DNA of 16,015 bases from Spirochaetaceae bacterium (GTDB taxonomy: Bacteria; Spirochaetota; Spirochaetia; DSM-2461): contig QKAI01000516.1 in assembly GCA_003246505.1 (NCBI GenBank), positions 1-16,015 of the forward strand. Direction: 5' to 3'. Each line of letters begins with the position of its first letter. Positions within the stretch are counted from its first letter, which is position 1. Below are positions 6,924-14,448 of the stretch, one piece after another. A program made the position numbers and the translations under genes. The notes beneath the pieces are model-generated. The model searched no databases, was not told where the DNA came from, and was given only the letters and a program-made list of their open reading frames with translations.

Positions 6924-7483
6924 ATGAGCTCCTCTCTGGTTCTCTTGGGTACGTGGTGCCCCCCCCTTTCGTCCCGGTAGTAGGTGGTGGGGTAGCCCTC
7001 TTTCACATCCTCCAGGATAATGGTCTCCCCCGGTTCGCCCAATGCCAGGATGAGCAGGGGGGTAAGACGCTCCGGAATGGCCATCTCCCGGATGAGCCCG
7101 GGCTTGTCGAAGGCGCCGATCATACAGCAGCCCAGACCGGCCGCGCGGGCGCCGAGCATCATGCTCTGGGCGGCGATGCCGTGATCTACCCCGGCGGCGG
7201 CTCCCAGTTCCGTGTCCAGGAGAATGATGATGTAGGCGGAGGGCCTCTGGCCTTCGGCGGGGCCGTCCCAGTCCTTCAGAGCCCCGGCCCAGCGGGTCTG
7301 GGGGAATACCTTGGCGCAAGCCTCCGGGCTGTTGACCAGAATGAATTTCAGGGGCTGCTTATTGGACCCGGAGGGGCTGAACCGGGCGCAGTCGACCAGT
7401 TTTTCCAGGGTCTCCCCGCTGACCGGGACTTCTTTGAACCGTCTGATAGAACGGGTTTCCTTAATAAGAGCGAAAAAATCCAT
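6914..7483 (-). CDS. Nitroreductase family protein (FMN-dependent)
   Basis: 189 residues. RSIRRF at 11-16 gives the Arg-Ser-x-Arg that binds the FMN phosphate. SPSGSNKQPLKFILV (36-50) is the second flavin-binding segment, and DHGIAAQSMMLGARAAGLGCCMIGAF (100-125) is the central helix with the usual small residues. The C-terminal YYRDERGGHHVPKR fits a subgroup of nitroreductase-like proteins in anaerobes. Such enzymes use NAD(P)H to reduce nitro groups, quinones, flavins or other electron acceptors; the natural substrate is unknown. It is the first gene of the nucleotide operon and starts after a good AAGGAG. A nitroreductase-fold enzyme (RutE) works in one uracil-degradation route, which makes the link to a uracil-producing operon worth noting, but the sequence does not show that activity. 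Confidence 0.9.
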   Translation of the reverse strand: MDFFALIKETRSIRRFKEVPVSGETLEKLVDCARFSPSGSNKQPLKFILVNSPEACAKVFPQTRWAGALKDWDGPAEGQRPSAYIIILLDTELGAAAGVDHGIAAQSMMLGARAAGLGCCMIGAFDKPGLIREMAIPERLTPLLILALGEPGETIILEDVKEGYPTTYYRDERGGHHVPKRTREELIWK

Positions 7484-7516
7484 AGTAACTCTCCTTCCCT
7501 TTGGCTGTATGGGGCC

Positions 7517-7545
7517 ATGGTAAAGGAAATCCCGCGGCGAGGCAA
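7517..7545 (-). promoter_or_regulatory. Candidate promoter of the nitroreductase-rdgB-psuK-psuG operon
   Basis: On the minus strand TTGCCT (7545-7540) and TACCAT (7522-7517) are 17 bases apart, each matching consensus at four of six positions. It lies in the 65-base gap after the histidine kinase gene, and the start would leave a leader of about 25-30 bases containing the ribosome site. It is a modest match. I see no terminator after the histidine kinase gene, so read-through from that operon is also possible. Confidence 0.35.
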
Positions 7546-7548
7546 TAA

Positions 7549-8979
7549 CTACCGGGGGAGAGTTATCCGGAATTCCGCCCCCCCGTAGGGGCTTTTCCAG
7601 GCGGTGATCTCCCCGCCGTGGGCTTCCACGATGGCCTTTGAGATGGCCAGGCCCAGGCCGTATCCCCCGTCGTCCCGGTTGCGGGAGCGGTCCAGCCGGT
7701 AGAAGCGGTCGAAAATGCGGGCCCTGTCCTCAGGAGGGATTCCCGGGCCGCTGTCCCCTATGGTAATGACCAGGGAGTCCTTTTCCCCCGCGCAGCGCAC
7801 CTCCACCTGACCCGGTGAGGGGGTGTAGCGCAGGGCGTTGGTGAGGATGTTCTTGAGCACCTGTTCCAGGCGGTTCCAGTCTGCGGAGAGACGGTCCGAT
7901 CCGTCGGTCGCCGGGACGGGGGTATCCGGGGAGAGGGGCGTTCCCTCCCAGAGCAGAGTGATCCCCTTCTTGCGGCTCTCGGGGAGAAAGGTCTGGAGGA
8001 TGCGGAAACAGAAGGGGCCGCCGTTTCCGTCACCCCTCTCCAGGGAGACCGTGCCCGCCTCCATGCCGGCAAGTTTCTGCATCTCCCCGATGAGGCGGGA
8101 AAAATTCCGAGTCTCCCGGTGGAGGATGTCCAGCTGGGCCTCATCGGCTTTGTATATGCCGTCCCGGATCATCTCCAGCCGGCTCAGGAGAAGAGCCACC
8201 GGAGTCCGGAGTTCGTGGGCCGTATCGGCGATGATGCGCCTTTTCCACTCCTCCGACTCCTCCAGGTTCTTCGCCATCCCGTCGAAGCTGATACCCAGGA
8301 GACCTATCTCGTCACGGCCGGCCACGCCGGTGCGCGCCCGGTAGTTCCCCCGGCCCAGATCGGCGGCGGCCCGGTCTATATTCCTCAGGGGGGAGAGCAT
8401 GCGCCCCAGAAGGATGACGCCCAGGACCAGAATCGTCAGGGTGGAGAGGATGTAGGTGAGAATCAGCACCCGGTTTATCTCCCGGAGCATGGCCCGGTCG
8501 TTCCGGTTCATCTCATGGCTCACCATGGAGCCCGCCAGGACATAGGCCTCGGTCTTCCCTTCCCAGATGACGGGGACCCCTTCGGTGAAATTATCAATTC
8601 TGTCGGGAACACTCTCCCGGGTGTCGGAGGAGAATAGGACCCAGCCCCCCGTATCGGTGACGGTCAGGGCTATCGGCTCCTCCCGGTCGAACATCATGTT
8701 CCTGCCCATTCCCGTACCCATGCCCGGCCGGGCGATCATGCTCCGGTCCCCCTGGAAGGGGTTGGCCAGACGGGAGAGATCCTCCCTCCAGCGCGTCCAG
8801 TTCCCCTCCAGGAAATGGGCCGCCATGGCCGCCCTCTGCCTGTCCGCCTGGCTGATATAGCGGGAGTAGCTGTCGGAGACCCGCTTGTTGGCCAGGACCA
8901 GGGCGGTGCAGTTCCCCGCGATCATGAGGGAGACGAAAAGGAGGGTGATCTTGAAGCGCAGGGAGTGGTAGAATTTCAT
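7549..8979 (-). CDS. Sensor histidine kinase with HAMP domain
   Basis: 476 residues. Helix 1 is at about 11-31, a 140-residue extracytoplasmic sensor follows, helix 2 is at about 171-192 and HAMP at 193-245. The dimerisation helix carries DTAHELRTP with phospho-acceptor H255. The ATP domain shows the N box NILTNALRY (377-385), DSGPGI (409-414), the F box IFDRFYRLD and GYGLGL (439-444). All catalytic parts are present, so an active membrane kinase and phosphatase is expected. The sensor has a methionine-rich stretch (residues 81-96 with M81, M87, M91, M95, M96), which could bind a soft metal or simply be flexible. Start and stop overlap the response regulator by four bases (ATGA), so the two are coupled and should be partners. 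Confidence 0.95.
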   Translation of the reverse strand: MKFYHSLRFKITLLFVSLMIAGNCTALVLANKRVSDSYSRYISQADRQRAAMAAHFLEGNWTRWREDLSRLANPFQGDRSMIARPGMGTGMGRNMMFDREEPIALTVTDTGGWVLFSSDTRESVPDRIDNFTEGVPVIWEGKTEAYVLAGSMVSHEMNRNDRAMLREINRVLILTYILSTLTILVLGVILLGRMLSPLRNIDRAAADLGRGNYRARTGVAGRDEIGLLGISFDGMAKNLEESEEWKRRIIADTAHELRTPVALLLSRLEMIRDGIYKADEAQLDILHRETRNFSRLIGEMQKLAGMEAGTVSLERGDGNGGPFCFRILQTFLPESRKKGITLLWEGTPLSPDTPVPATDGSDRLSADWNRLEQVLKNILTNALRYTPSPGQVEVRCAGEKDSLVITIGDSGPGIPPEDRARIFDRFYRLDRSRNRDDGGYGLGLAISKAIVEAHGGEITAWKSPYGGAEFRITLPR

Positions 8980-9680
8980 GACCCTTCCCTGAACCGGTAG
9001 CCCACGCCCCAGACCGTCTCGATATACTCCGGATGGGAGGGATCCGCCTCGGTGAGCTTGCGCAGATTCTTGATATGCACGTCAATCGTTCTCTCGTAGC
9101 CCTCCCAGGGATCCTCCTGGAAGCTGTTCAGAAGGTCCATGCGGTTGAAAACCCGGCCCGGGGAGGCCATGAGTTTCTCCAGGATGGCGTACTGCACGGC
9201 GGTGATGTCCACCGCCTTCCCCTCCCGGTAGAGGGTCATCTTGAGCCGGTCCAGGACCAGGTCCCCCTCCCTGAGGGGGGGCTTGTCCTCTTCCCCGTCC
9301 TGCCCCTTGCCGAAGTTCGCCGTACGGCGCAGGACCGCCCTGATCCGGGCGGCCAGCTCTTTCATGGAGAATGGTTTGGTTATGTAATCGTCCGCCCCGA
9401 TCTCCAGCCCCAGAAGTTTGTCCCCCTCCTCGGCCATGGCCGTGAGCATTATGATGGGGGTGTTCGCCTGGGACCGGATCCGGCGGGTGACGTCGATGCC
9501 GTCCAGTTTGGGCATCATGATATCCAGGAGGATCAGAGCCGGTTCCCCGGAGCGGAAAAGATCCAGAGCTTCGCTTCCGTCGTGGGCGGAGAGGGTTCGG
9601 AAACCCACCGCCTCCAGATAGTCGCAGATCATCCGGTTCATCTCTTTTTCGTCTTCCGCCACGAGAATCAGCTCATCCAC
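8976..9680 (-). CDS. OmpR/PhoB-family response regulator
   Basis: 234 residues. The receiver domain (1-118) has the acidic pair E9/D10, phospho-acceptor D53 in LILLDIMMP, T80 and K102 in DDYITKPF. The C-terminal winged helix (about 138-234) has the recognition helix RTIDVHIKNLRK and the closing ETVWGVGYRFR. It is phosphorylated by the kinase encoded next and then binds DNA, typically at direct repeats with an 11-bp period, of which one copy lies upstream of this operon (10638-10656). The ribosome site AGGAGG overlaps the stop codon of the secreted-protein gene, leaving only nine bases between them, so all three genes form one transcript. Confidence 0.96.
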   Translation of the reverse strand: MDELILVAEDEKEMNRMICDYLEAVGFRTLSAHDGSEALDLFRSGEPALILLDIMMPKLDGIDVTRRIRSQANTPIIMLTAMAEEGDKLLGLEIGADDYITKPFSMKELAARIRAVLRRTANFGKGQDGEEDKPPLREGDLVLDRLKMTLYREGKAVDITAVQYAILEKLMASPGRVFNRMDLLNSFQEDPWEGYERTIDVHIKNLRKLTEADPSHPEYIETVWGVGYRFREGS

Positions 9681-9689
9681 AGGGTCCTC

Positions 9690-10592
9690 CTATCTTCTCC
9701 GGCCCATGCCACCCATAAAGGGAGCGCCGGTCGCCGATCTGCCTCCGAAGGGACCGCCGTAATAGTCAAGGGCCACCTCTTCGCCGTCCACCTTAAGGGA
9801 CGTCAGCATAAGGGAATAATAGTCCTCCCCGTCGTTCGTGTAAAGAGAAGGTCCCACGTAACCGGTCGCTTCGGCCCTGGACCCTTCGGCCAGTTCCCCC
9901 TCCTGCATGCGGCCCATGCGGATCAGGTAGTTCCCGTCCCCGGTCGCGAGCACTGGATGGAATCCGTCCAGATACTTAATGGTTCCGGTGAGGGTCTTCA
10001 CATCCTCCGAATCAACGGGGGGGGCGTATCCCCGGCCCATGTAGCCCCAGTCGTCCCCGTCGGCCCGGCCGTTGCGGTCCCAGTTGCCCCCCATCATGCC
10101 GCCGCCCATCATGCCGCCGGCATATCCCCGGCCGTAGTACTCCCCGTCGCAGTCGGTGCAGACTTCCGATCCGTACCAGCCGCCCCGGCCGCCGTAGAGG
10201 GGAGCGCCCATGCGGGACAGGTCGACGGTGGAGGTTTCCCCGTTCACCGTGGCCATGGTCAGGTGGAACAGCTTGTAGCTGACCCCGCTTTTCGTATAAA
10301 CCGTATTCCCTTCGAAGCCTTCCCCTTCCAGGGCCGTTCCCTCTTCGATATCCACATCCAGGGTGGCCATAGGGGAGACGATGTAGGCGGTCTTGCCCGA
10401 TTTCACTACCAGATTGCCGTAGCTGTCCTTCTCCACGGTTCCCTTGATATTAATAAGATCGACACCGTCTTCGTTTATGAAACCCATGCCGTATCCCCGA
10501 CCGGGAGCGGCCGGATCGTTGGAACCGCCGGCGAAGAGAGCCGCGCCGGCAACTGCTGACATAATCACAGACATAAAAATAGTCTTTTTCAT
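9690..10592 (-). CDS. Secreted Gly/Met/Asp-rich protein with duplicated domain, function unknown
   Basis: 300 residues; I do not recognise a named family. Residues 1-22 are a signal peptide (MKK start, hydrophobic core, AALFAGG cleavage region) without a lipobox cysteine. Residues 49-120 and 201-272 are two copies of one domain: each opens with G-T-[VI], carries an EG...A...G..G...YT..G..Y.L...T...V.GE pattern (84-119 and 236-271), and is likely a small beta barrel. The 80-residue linker between them holds CTDC (145-148) and a flexible Gly/Met/Asp run (GGMMGGGMMGGNWD, 159-172). A Gly/Met tail ends in RRR. It should be periplasmic or outer-membrane associated. Being first in the operon with a two-component system, it may be an accessory sensor protein or the induced output, possibly binding a metal; that is inference. 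GGAGG precedes the start by five bases. Confidence 0.85.
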   Translation of the reverse strand: MKKTIFMSVIMSAVAGAALFAGGSNDPAAPGRGYGMGFINEDGVDLINIKGTVEKDSYGNLVVKSGKTAYIVSPMATLDVDIEEGTALEGEGFEGNTVYTKSGVSYKLFHLTMATVNGETSTVDLSRMGAPLYGGRGGWYGSEVCTDCDGEYYGRGYAGGMMGGGMMGGNWDRNGRADGDDWGYMGRGYAPPVDSEDVKTLTGTIKYLDGFHPVLATGDGNYLIRMGRMQEGELAEGSRAEATGYVGPSLYTNDGEDYYSLMLTSLKVDGEEVALDYYGGPFGGRSATGAPFMGGMGRRR

Positions 10593-10614
10593 GATAGCCT
10601 CCGTATCTTGCTTT

Positions 10615-10629
10615 GATACTCACAGTATC
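10615..10629. promoter_or_regulatory. Inverted repeat GATACT-CAC-AGTATC in the leader/-10 region
   Basis: Six-base perfect arms around a three-base centre, upstream of the secreted-protein start. The distal arm read on the minus strand (GATACT, 10629-10624) is a plausible -10 box. It may be part of the promoter, a second protein site, or chance. Confidence 0.4.
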
Positions 10630-10637
10630 GCCGGGAG

Positions 10638-10656
10638 ATATGAACCAAATATGAAC
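10638..10656 (-). promoter_or_regulatory. 11-bp-period direct repeat, probable response-regulator box
   Basis: On the minus strand GTTCATAT occurs twice, at 10656-10649 and 10645-10638, with an 11-bp start-to-start period, one helical turn. OmpR/PhoB-type regulators bind two such half-sites side by side. The repeat overlaps the expected -35 position relative to the GATACT -10 candidate, where the natural -35 match is poor, as in activator-dependent promoters. It lies about 45 bases from the start codon of the operon that encodes the regulator, so autoregulation is likely. Confidence 0.6.
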
Positions 10657-10707
10657 GGGCTGTGATAGTTTTTATTTCCTTACCACAGCGTTCTCATAAA
10701 GAAAAAT

Positions 10708-10736
10708 TTGAATTCCCCCATCCGATGAAATAATCT
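10708..10736 (+). promoter_or_regulatory. Candidate promoter of the chemoreceptor gene
   Basis: TTGAAT (10708-10713), 17 bases, then TAATCT (10731-10736). The -35 is fair and the -10 weak. A start seven bases after the -10 would fall on or beside the ATG at 10743, giving a leaderless or nearly leaderless message, which fits the absence of any Shine-Dalgarno sequence. Confidence 0.35.
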
Positions 10737-10742
10737 GTATTT

Positions 10743-12587
10743 ATGAAAAAGAATAGAATAAATGGAATTAGGGTTGGAATTCAGGGCAAAATCCTCCTGC
10801 TTATCATATCAATCCTATCCGTATCCAACCTGCTGCAGTTCGCCTTGGCCAACTACGGAATCAAGTCCTCCGGGGAGAAGGTCTCCCGGGAAGTCCTCAC
10901 CTGGAAACTGGGGGGAGACCTGATCTCCATGAGGAGGCTATTCCGCGAAATATACGGTTCCGCCTCCCTTGATGGGGGAATCCTCACCGGCGAAGGGGGC
11001 CGGGCCATCGGCGGGGATAACGACTTCGTCGACGGCATTGGGAAAGACTACGGCATTACGGCTACCCTCTTCGCCCTGGAGGGTGACGACTTCGTCCGGG
11101 TCTCCACAAACATCAGAGACGCGGCGGGGGACCGGGTTATCGGCACTAAACTGGGGAAGGGCTCCGCCGCCTACGAGCCTGTTCTCCGGGGAGAAACCTA
11201 TCTGGGGAACGCGGATATCCTGGGTATCTCCTACCTTACGGGGTACGATCCCATTTTCGACGGGGCGAACCGGATTGTGGGCATTCTGTACCTGGGGATT
11301 CCCGAGGATAACATCAACAGGCTGATAACCTCCTCCGCCTCTGCCAATCTGCGCTTTCAGGGACTGCTGGCCCTGGTCATCCTGGGTGTTATCTCCGGTA
11401 TCTCCTTTTTCCTGGCCCGCTCCATCGTGGGGCCCATCCGGATGGTCTCAGGATCCCTCAATGTCCTCGCCCAGGGGGAGGGTGACCTCACCACCAGTCT
11501 GGATGTGACTTCCCGGGACGAATCGGGCCAGGTTGCCGCCTCCTTCAATACCTTCGTCACCAAGCTGAGAATCCTCATGGAGGAAGTCAAGGAGATCATC
11601 TCCCATACGGACGATATCAAATTCAGGGTCAGCTCCTCCACGGAAGAGACCTCCGCGTCGGTGGAGGAAATTTCCTCCAATCTCTCCGCCATCGGATCCC
11701 AGATCGAGGCCCTGAATAACAATATCAGCGATACGGCCGCTTCCATTGAGGAGATTTCCCGTAACATCCAATCCATGGATGACAGGATCACGGATCAGTC
11801 TTCCATGGTGGAGGAATCCTCCGCCGCCATCATCCAGATGATCACATCCCTGGGCAACGTGAGCCGGATCGCCGAAGGCAAACGGGCCACGACCCGGGCT
11901 CTTACGGAGGTAGCCGGGAAAGGAAAGGTTCACATAGGGGAAACGGCGGTGGCCTTCAAGTCAGTAGTGAACCATATCAACCAGATTCAGGAGATGGCTT
12001 CCGCGATTAATAACATCGCGTCACAGACCAACCTGCTCTCCATGAACGCCGCCATAGAAGCGGCCCATGCGGGAGAGGCGGGACGGGGGTTCTCCGTTGT
12101 GGCCGAGGAGATCCGAAAGCTCGCCGATTCCGCTTCTCTCTCCTCCCGTTCCATCTCCCAGCTCATCAAGGACATAACCGGGGCCATTATGGAGACGGAC
12201 AGGAATGTGACCACCACCACGGAAGCCTTTGATGAAATTGCCGCAGATGTCAACGACACGGTTAATGCCTTTACGGAAATTGAGCATTCCGTCTCGGAGC
12301 TCAATACGGGGGGGCGGCAGATTCTGGAGGCGACCAACCGGATAAACGATATTACCGCCGGAATCCGCGACGGTTCGGCGGAGATAAAATCCAGTACCGG
12401 TCTCATGCTCCAGGGCTCCACCCTTATACGGGAGATCTCCCGGCAGGTCCGCGACGGGATGGACGAATCCCTGATCGGGGTAAGGGAGATTCTGGGTTCT
12501 ATGGAACAGATGGTGGAAATGACCGGAGAGCTGGATACGGTGGTCGGACAGCTCAAACGGGATTTCGGGAGGTTCAAAACGGCCTGA
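10743..12587 (+). CDS. Methyl-accepting chemotaxis protein with Cache_3-Cache_2 sensor
   Basis: 614 residues. Helix 1 is at about 17-37, the periplasmic sensor at 38-205, helix 2 at about 206-226, HAMP at 227-280, then a long cytoplasmic coiled coil. The sensor carries Cache_3-Cache_2 marks: FVDGIGKDYGITATLFAL (95-112), FVRVSTNIRD, RVIGTKLGKGSAAYEPVLRG (131-150), YLGNADILGISYLTGYDPI and IVGILYLGIP. The signalling tip is INNIASQTNLLSMNAAIEAAHAGEAGRGFSVVAEEIRKLA at 422-461, which docks CheA and CheW, and Glu/Gln/Ser-rich stretches on either side offer methylation sites. Cache_3-Cache_2 sensors often bind small organic acids, but the ligand is not predictable here. There is no ribosome site before the ATG. 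It is a single-gene unit ending at the terminator at 12597-12628. Confidence 0.95.
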   Translation: MKKNRINGIRVGIQGKILLLIISILSVSNLLQFALANYGIKSSGEKVSREVLTWKLGGDLISMRRLFREIYGSASLDGGILTGEGGRAIGGDNDFVDGIGKDYGITATLFALEGDDFVRVSTNIRDAAGDRVIGTKLGKGSAAYEPVLRGETYLGNADILGISYLTGYDPIFDGANRIVGILYLGIPEDNINRLITSSASANLRFQGLLALVILGVISGISFFLARSIVGPIRMVSGSLNVLAQGEGDLTTSLDVTSRDESGQVAASFNTFVTKLRILMEEVKEIISHTDDIKFRVSSSTEETSASVEEISSNLSAIGSQIEALNNNISDTAASIEEISRNIQSMDDRITDQSSMVEESSAAIIQMITSLGNVSRIAEGKRATTRALTEVAGKGKVHIGETAVAFKSVVNHINQIQEMASAINNIASQTNLLSMNAAIEAAHAGEAGRGFSVVAEEIRKLADSASLSSRSISQLIKDITGAIMETDRNVTTTTEAFDEIAADVNDTVNAFTEIEHSVSELNTGGRQILEATNRINDITAGIRDGSAEIKSSTGLMLQGSTLIREISRQVRDGMDESLIGVREILGSMEQMVEMTGELDTVVGQLKRDFGRFKTA

Positions 12588-12596
12588 CCCTATACA

Positions 12597-12628
12597 AAAA
12601 AGGGCTTCCCCCGGGGGAAGCCCTTTTT
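12597..12628. terminator. Bidirectional Rho-independent terminator
   Basis: A perfect 32-bp palindrome: left arm AAAAAGGGCTTCCCCC (12597-12612) and its exact complement at 12613-12628. RNA from either strand forms a GC-rich hairpin flanked by an A-run and followed by five U. It lies 9 bases past the chemoreceptor stop and 17 bases past the pfp stop, so it ends both converging genes. Confidence 0.93.
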
Positions 12629-12645
12629 CTGAAACCCGATAGGTC

Positions 12646-14343
12646 TTAGCAGCAGCAACAGCCCTTCTTGGCTTCTCCGCCGCAGCATCCGCCCTTTTCC
12701 AGGGCCAGGGTCTTGGTGGGCTGGTTGCAGACTTCGTCCGGCCCGTAATACTGGATGGCTCCGGGGAAGGTGAAGGCCGTCTCCACGGCCCAGACGTCGC
12801 GCTGTTCGGCGAAGGCCTTGAAGGGCTTGCCGTCCAGTTCCACCAGGGCTTTCTTGATGACGGGCTTCATGGATCCGTGCCTCTGCTCCATGTTCATCAT
12901 CATGGTGAGGGGGCAGCCGCCGGCTTTCCACTCCCCGGCGGGGCATTCCAGGCCGGACACGTTGGAAATATAGCCGGTGAGTCCCGCGGAGATGAGCAGG
13001 AAGGCGCTGAAACCCAGGGTGTAGCAGTAGTCGGAGTCGAAGTTGGAGGGGAAGGCGCAGCGGCCCTCGTAGCCGAAGAAGTGGGCCAGGGCGCTGAATT
13101 TGCCCTTGAACTCGCCCTTCACCTTCATCTCGTTCAGCCTTTCCTCCACCATCTGGATCAGGAGCTTTTCCGTCTCGATGCGGGAGACCTGAACGTTTCC
13201 GTGGGGATCCCGGTCCATGATGAGCTGTTTCTGAATCTCAACGGGAAGGGAGGAGTAGACGTAGGAGGAGTCCCTGCTGAGCTTTCTGTTGATGAATTCC
13301 GCCTGGTCGTCGAATCCGTTAAGGGTGGCGTAGTACTCCGCCTCGTGGGCGAGCAGGTCGTTCAGTTCGGAGATGAGGGCTCCCACCTCGGGTATGAACT
13401 CGATAAGGCCTTCGGGGACGAGGCCCACGCCGAAGTTGCAGCCCTTCTCGGCTCTCTTGACGATAACCTTGACGATGTCCTCGACCACCTGGGCCAGGGT
13501 CATCTTCTTCTCTTCCACTTCCTCGGAGATAATGCAGAAGTTGGGCTGGGTCTGGAGGGCGCATTCCAGGGCGATGTGGGAGGCGCTCCGTCCCATCAGC
13601 TTGATGAAGTGCCAGTACTTCTTGGCGGAGTTGGAGTCCTTTTCTATGTTGCCGATAAGCTCGGCGAAGGTTTTGGTGGCCGTATCGAAGCCGAAGGAGG
13701 TCTCGATGTGCTCGTTCTTCAGGTCCCCGTCGATGGTCTTGGGACAGCCGATGACCTGGATGTCCTCGCCCTGGGCCTTGAACCACTCCCCCAGGAGGGC
13801 GGCGTTGGTATTGGAGTCGTCACCGCCGATGACGACCACGGCGCTGACCCCGATCTTCTTGCAGACGGCGAGGGATTTCTTGAACTGCTCCTCCGTCTCC
13901 AGTTTGGTCCGGCCCGAGCCGATGATGTCGAATCCCCCCGTGTTCCGGTAGGCGTCGATGAATTCGTCGGTGAACTCCACGTAATCCCCTTCGATGATGC
14001 CCGAGGGGCCGCCCTTGAAGCCGTAGAGCTTGGACTCTTTGTTGCCCTTCTTGATCCCGTCGTAGAGACCGGCGATGACGTTATGGCCGCCGGGAGCCTG
14101 GCCGCCGGAGAGGATGACCCCCACGTTGATCTTTTTACCCGCCCCGGCGTTAGTCCCCTCTTCGAACCGGGCGACGGGCTGGCCGTAGGTGTTGGCGAAG
14201 AGCTTCTTCACATCCGCCGCGTCGGCGACCGCTTCGGTGGGTTCGCCCAGGGCTACGGTGATATTCTTTACGTCCTTCTGCAGGACCGCAGGAAGTTTGG
14301 GCTGGTAGGCGTACCGGGCTTTCTGGAGTTCCGAGATATTCAT
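12646..14343 (-). CDS. pfp: Pyrophosphate-dependent 6-phosphofructokinase, long form
   Basis: 565 residues, the length of the long PPi-PFK clade found in spirochaetes and plants. It phosphorylates fructose 6-phosphate with pyrophosphate instead of ATP, reversibly, so it serves both glycolysis and gluconeogenesis. Marks: LSGGQAPGGHN (78-88), GGDDSN (173-178), where the second Asp in place of Gly goes with PPi use, PKTIDGD (201-207) with the PPi-specific Lys and catalytic Asp, and MGRSASHIALE (250-260). The family start MNISELQKARYAYQPKLP at 14343 has AGGAG six bases upstream; the frame extends 47 codons further but runs into the promoter. The C-terminus is odd: a Cys-rich tail from 551, with C553, C554 and C562-C565, six cysteines in the last 13 residues. 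The gene is monocistronic. Confidence 0.96.
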   Translation of the reverse strand: MNISELQKARYAYQPKLPAVLQKDVKNITVALGEPTEAVADAADVKKLFANTYGQPVARFEEGTNAGAGKKINVGVILSGGQAPGGHNVIAGLYDGIKKGNKESKLYGFKGGPSGIIEGDYVEFTDEFIDAYRNTGGFDIIGSGRTKLETEEQFKKSLAVCKKIGVSAVVVIGGDDSNTNAALLGEWFKAQGEDIQVIGCPKTIDGDLKNEHIETSFGFDTATKTFAELIGNIEKDSNSAKKYWHFIKLMGRSASHIALECALQTQPNFCIISEEVEEKKMTLAQVVEDIVKVIVKRAEKGCNFGVGLVPEGLIEFIPEVGALISELNDLLAHEAEYYATLNGFDDQAEFINRKLSRDSSYVYSSLPVEIQKQLIMDRDPHGNVQVSRIETEKLLIQMVEERLNEMKVKGEFKGKFSALAHFFGYEGRCAFPSNFDSDYCYTLGFSAFLLISAGLTGYISNVSGLECPAGEWKAGGCPLTMMMNMEQRHGSMKPVIKKALVELDGKPFKAFAEQRDVWAVETAFTFPGAIQYYGPDEVCNQPTKTLALEKGGCCGGEAKKGCCCC

Positions 14344-14419
14344 TTTATTCTCCTGTTTGAATTGATGATAAGGGGGGGAGGTGCTCCGTGGCCGTCCGTC
14401 CTCCCGCGTCCAGCTACTA

Positions 14420-14448
14420 TTTATAGATAAGATAGGGGGTAAGGTCAA
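14420..14448 (-). promoter_or_regulatory. Strong predicted sigma-70 promoter of pfp
   Basis: On the minus strand TTGACC (14448-14443), a 17-base spacer and TATAAA (14425-14420); each box matches consensus at five of six positions. Transcription would begin near 14413, leaving a leader of about 70 bases before the pfp start. It fits a highly expressed glycolytic gene and is the strongest promoter in the window. Confidence 0.8.

Noticed and set aside
6924..7319. An N-terminal extension of the rdgB frame by 132 codons
   Set aside because: The extension lies wholly within the nitroreductase gene in another frame, is Arg/Gly-rich, and the family start MEVVLATGN has its own ribosome site.
10696..10730. 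A sigma-28 (flagellar) promoter before the chemoreceptor
   Set aside because: TAAAGAAA and TCCGATGA resemble the two boxes, but the spacing is about 16 bases instead of 11, so the match fails.
12877..14430. A 517-codon plus-strand frame opposite pfp, and a similar 508-codon one at 9033-10559
   Set aside because: Both are Gly/Val/Leu/Asp-rich antisense shadows of well-matched genes on the other strand and have no domain pattern.
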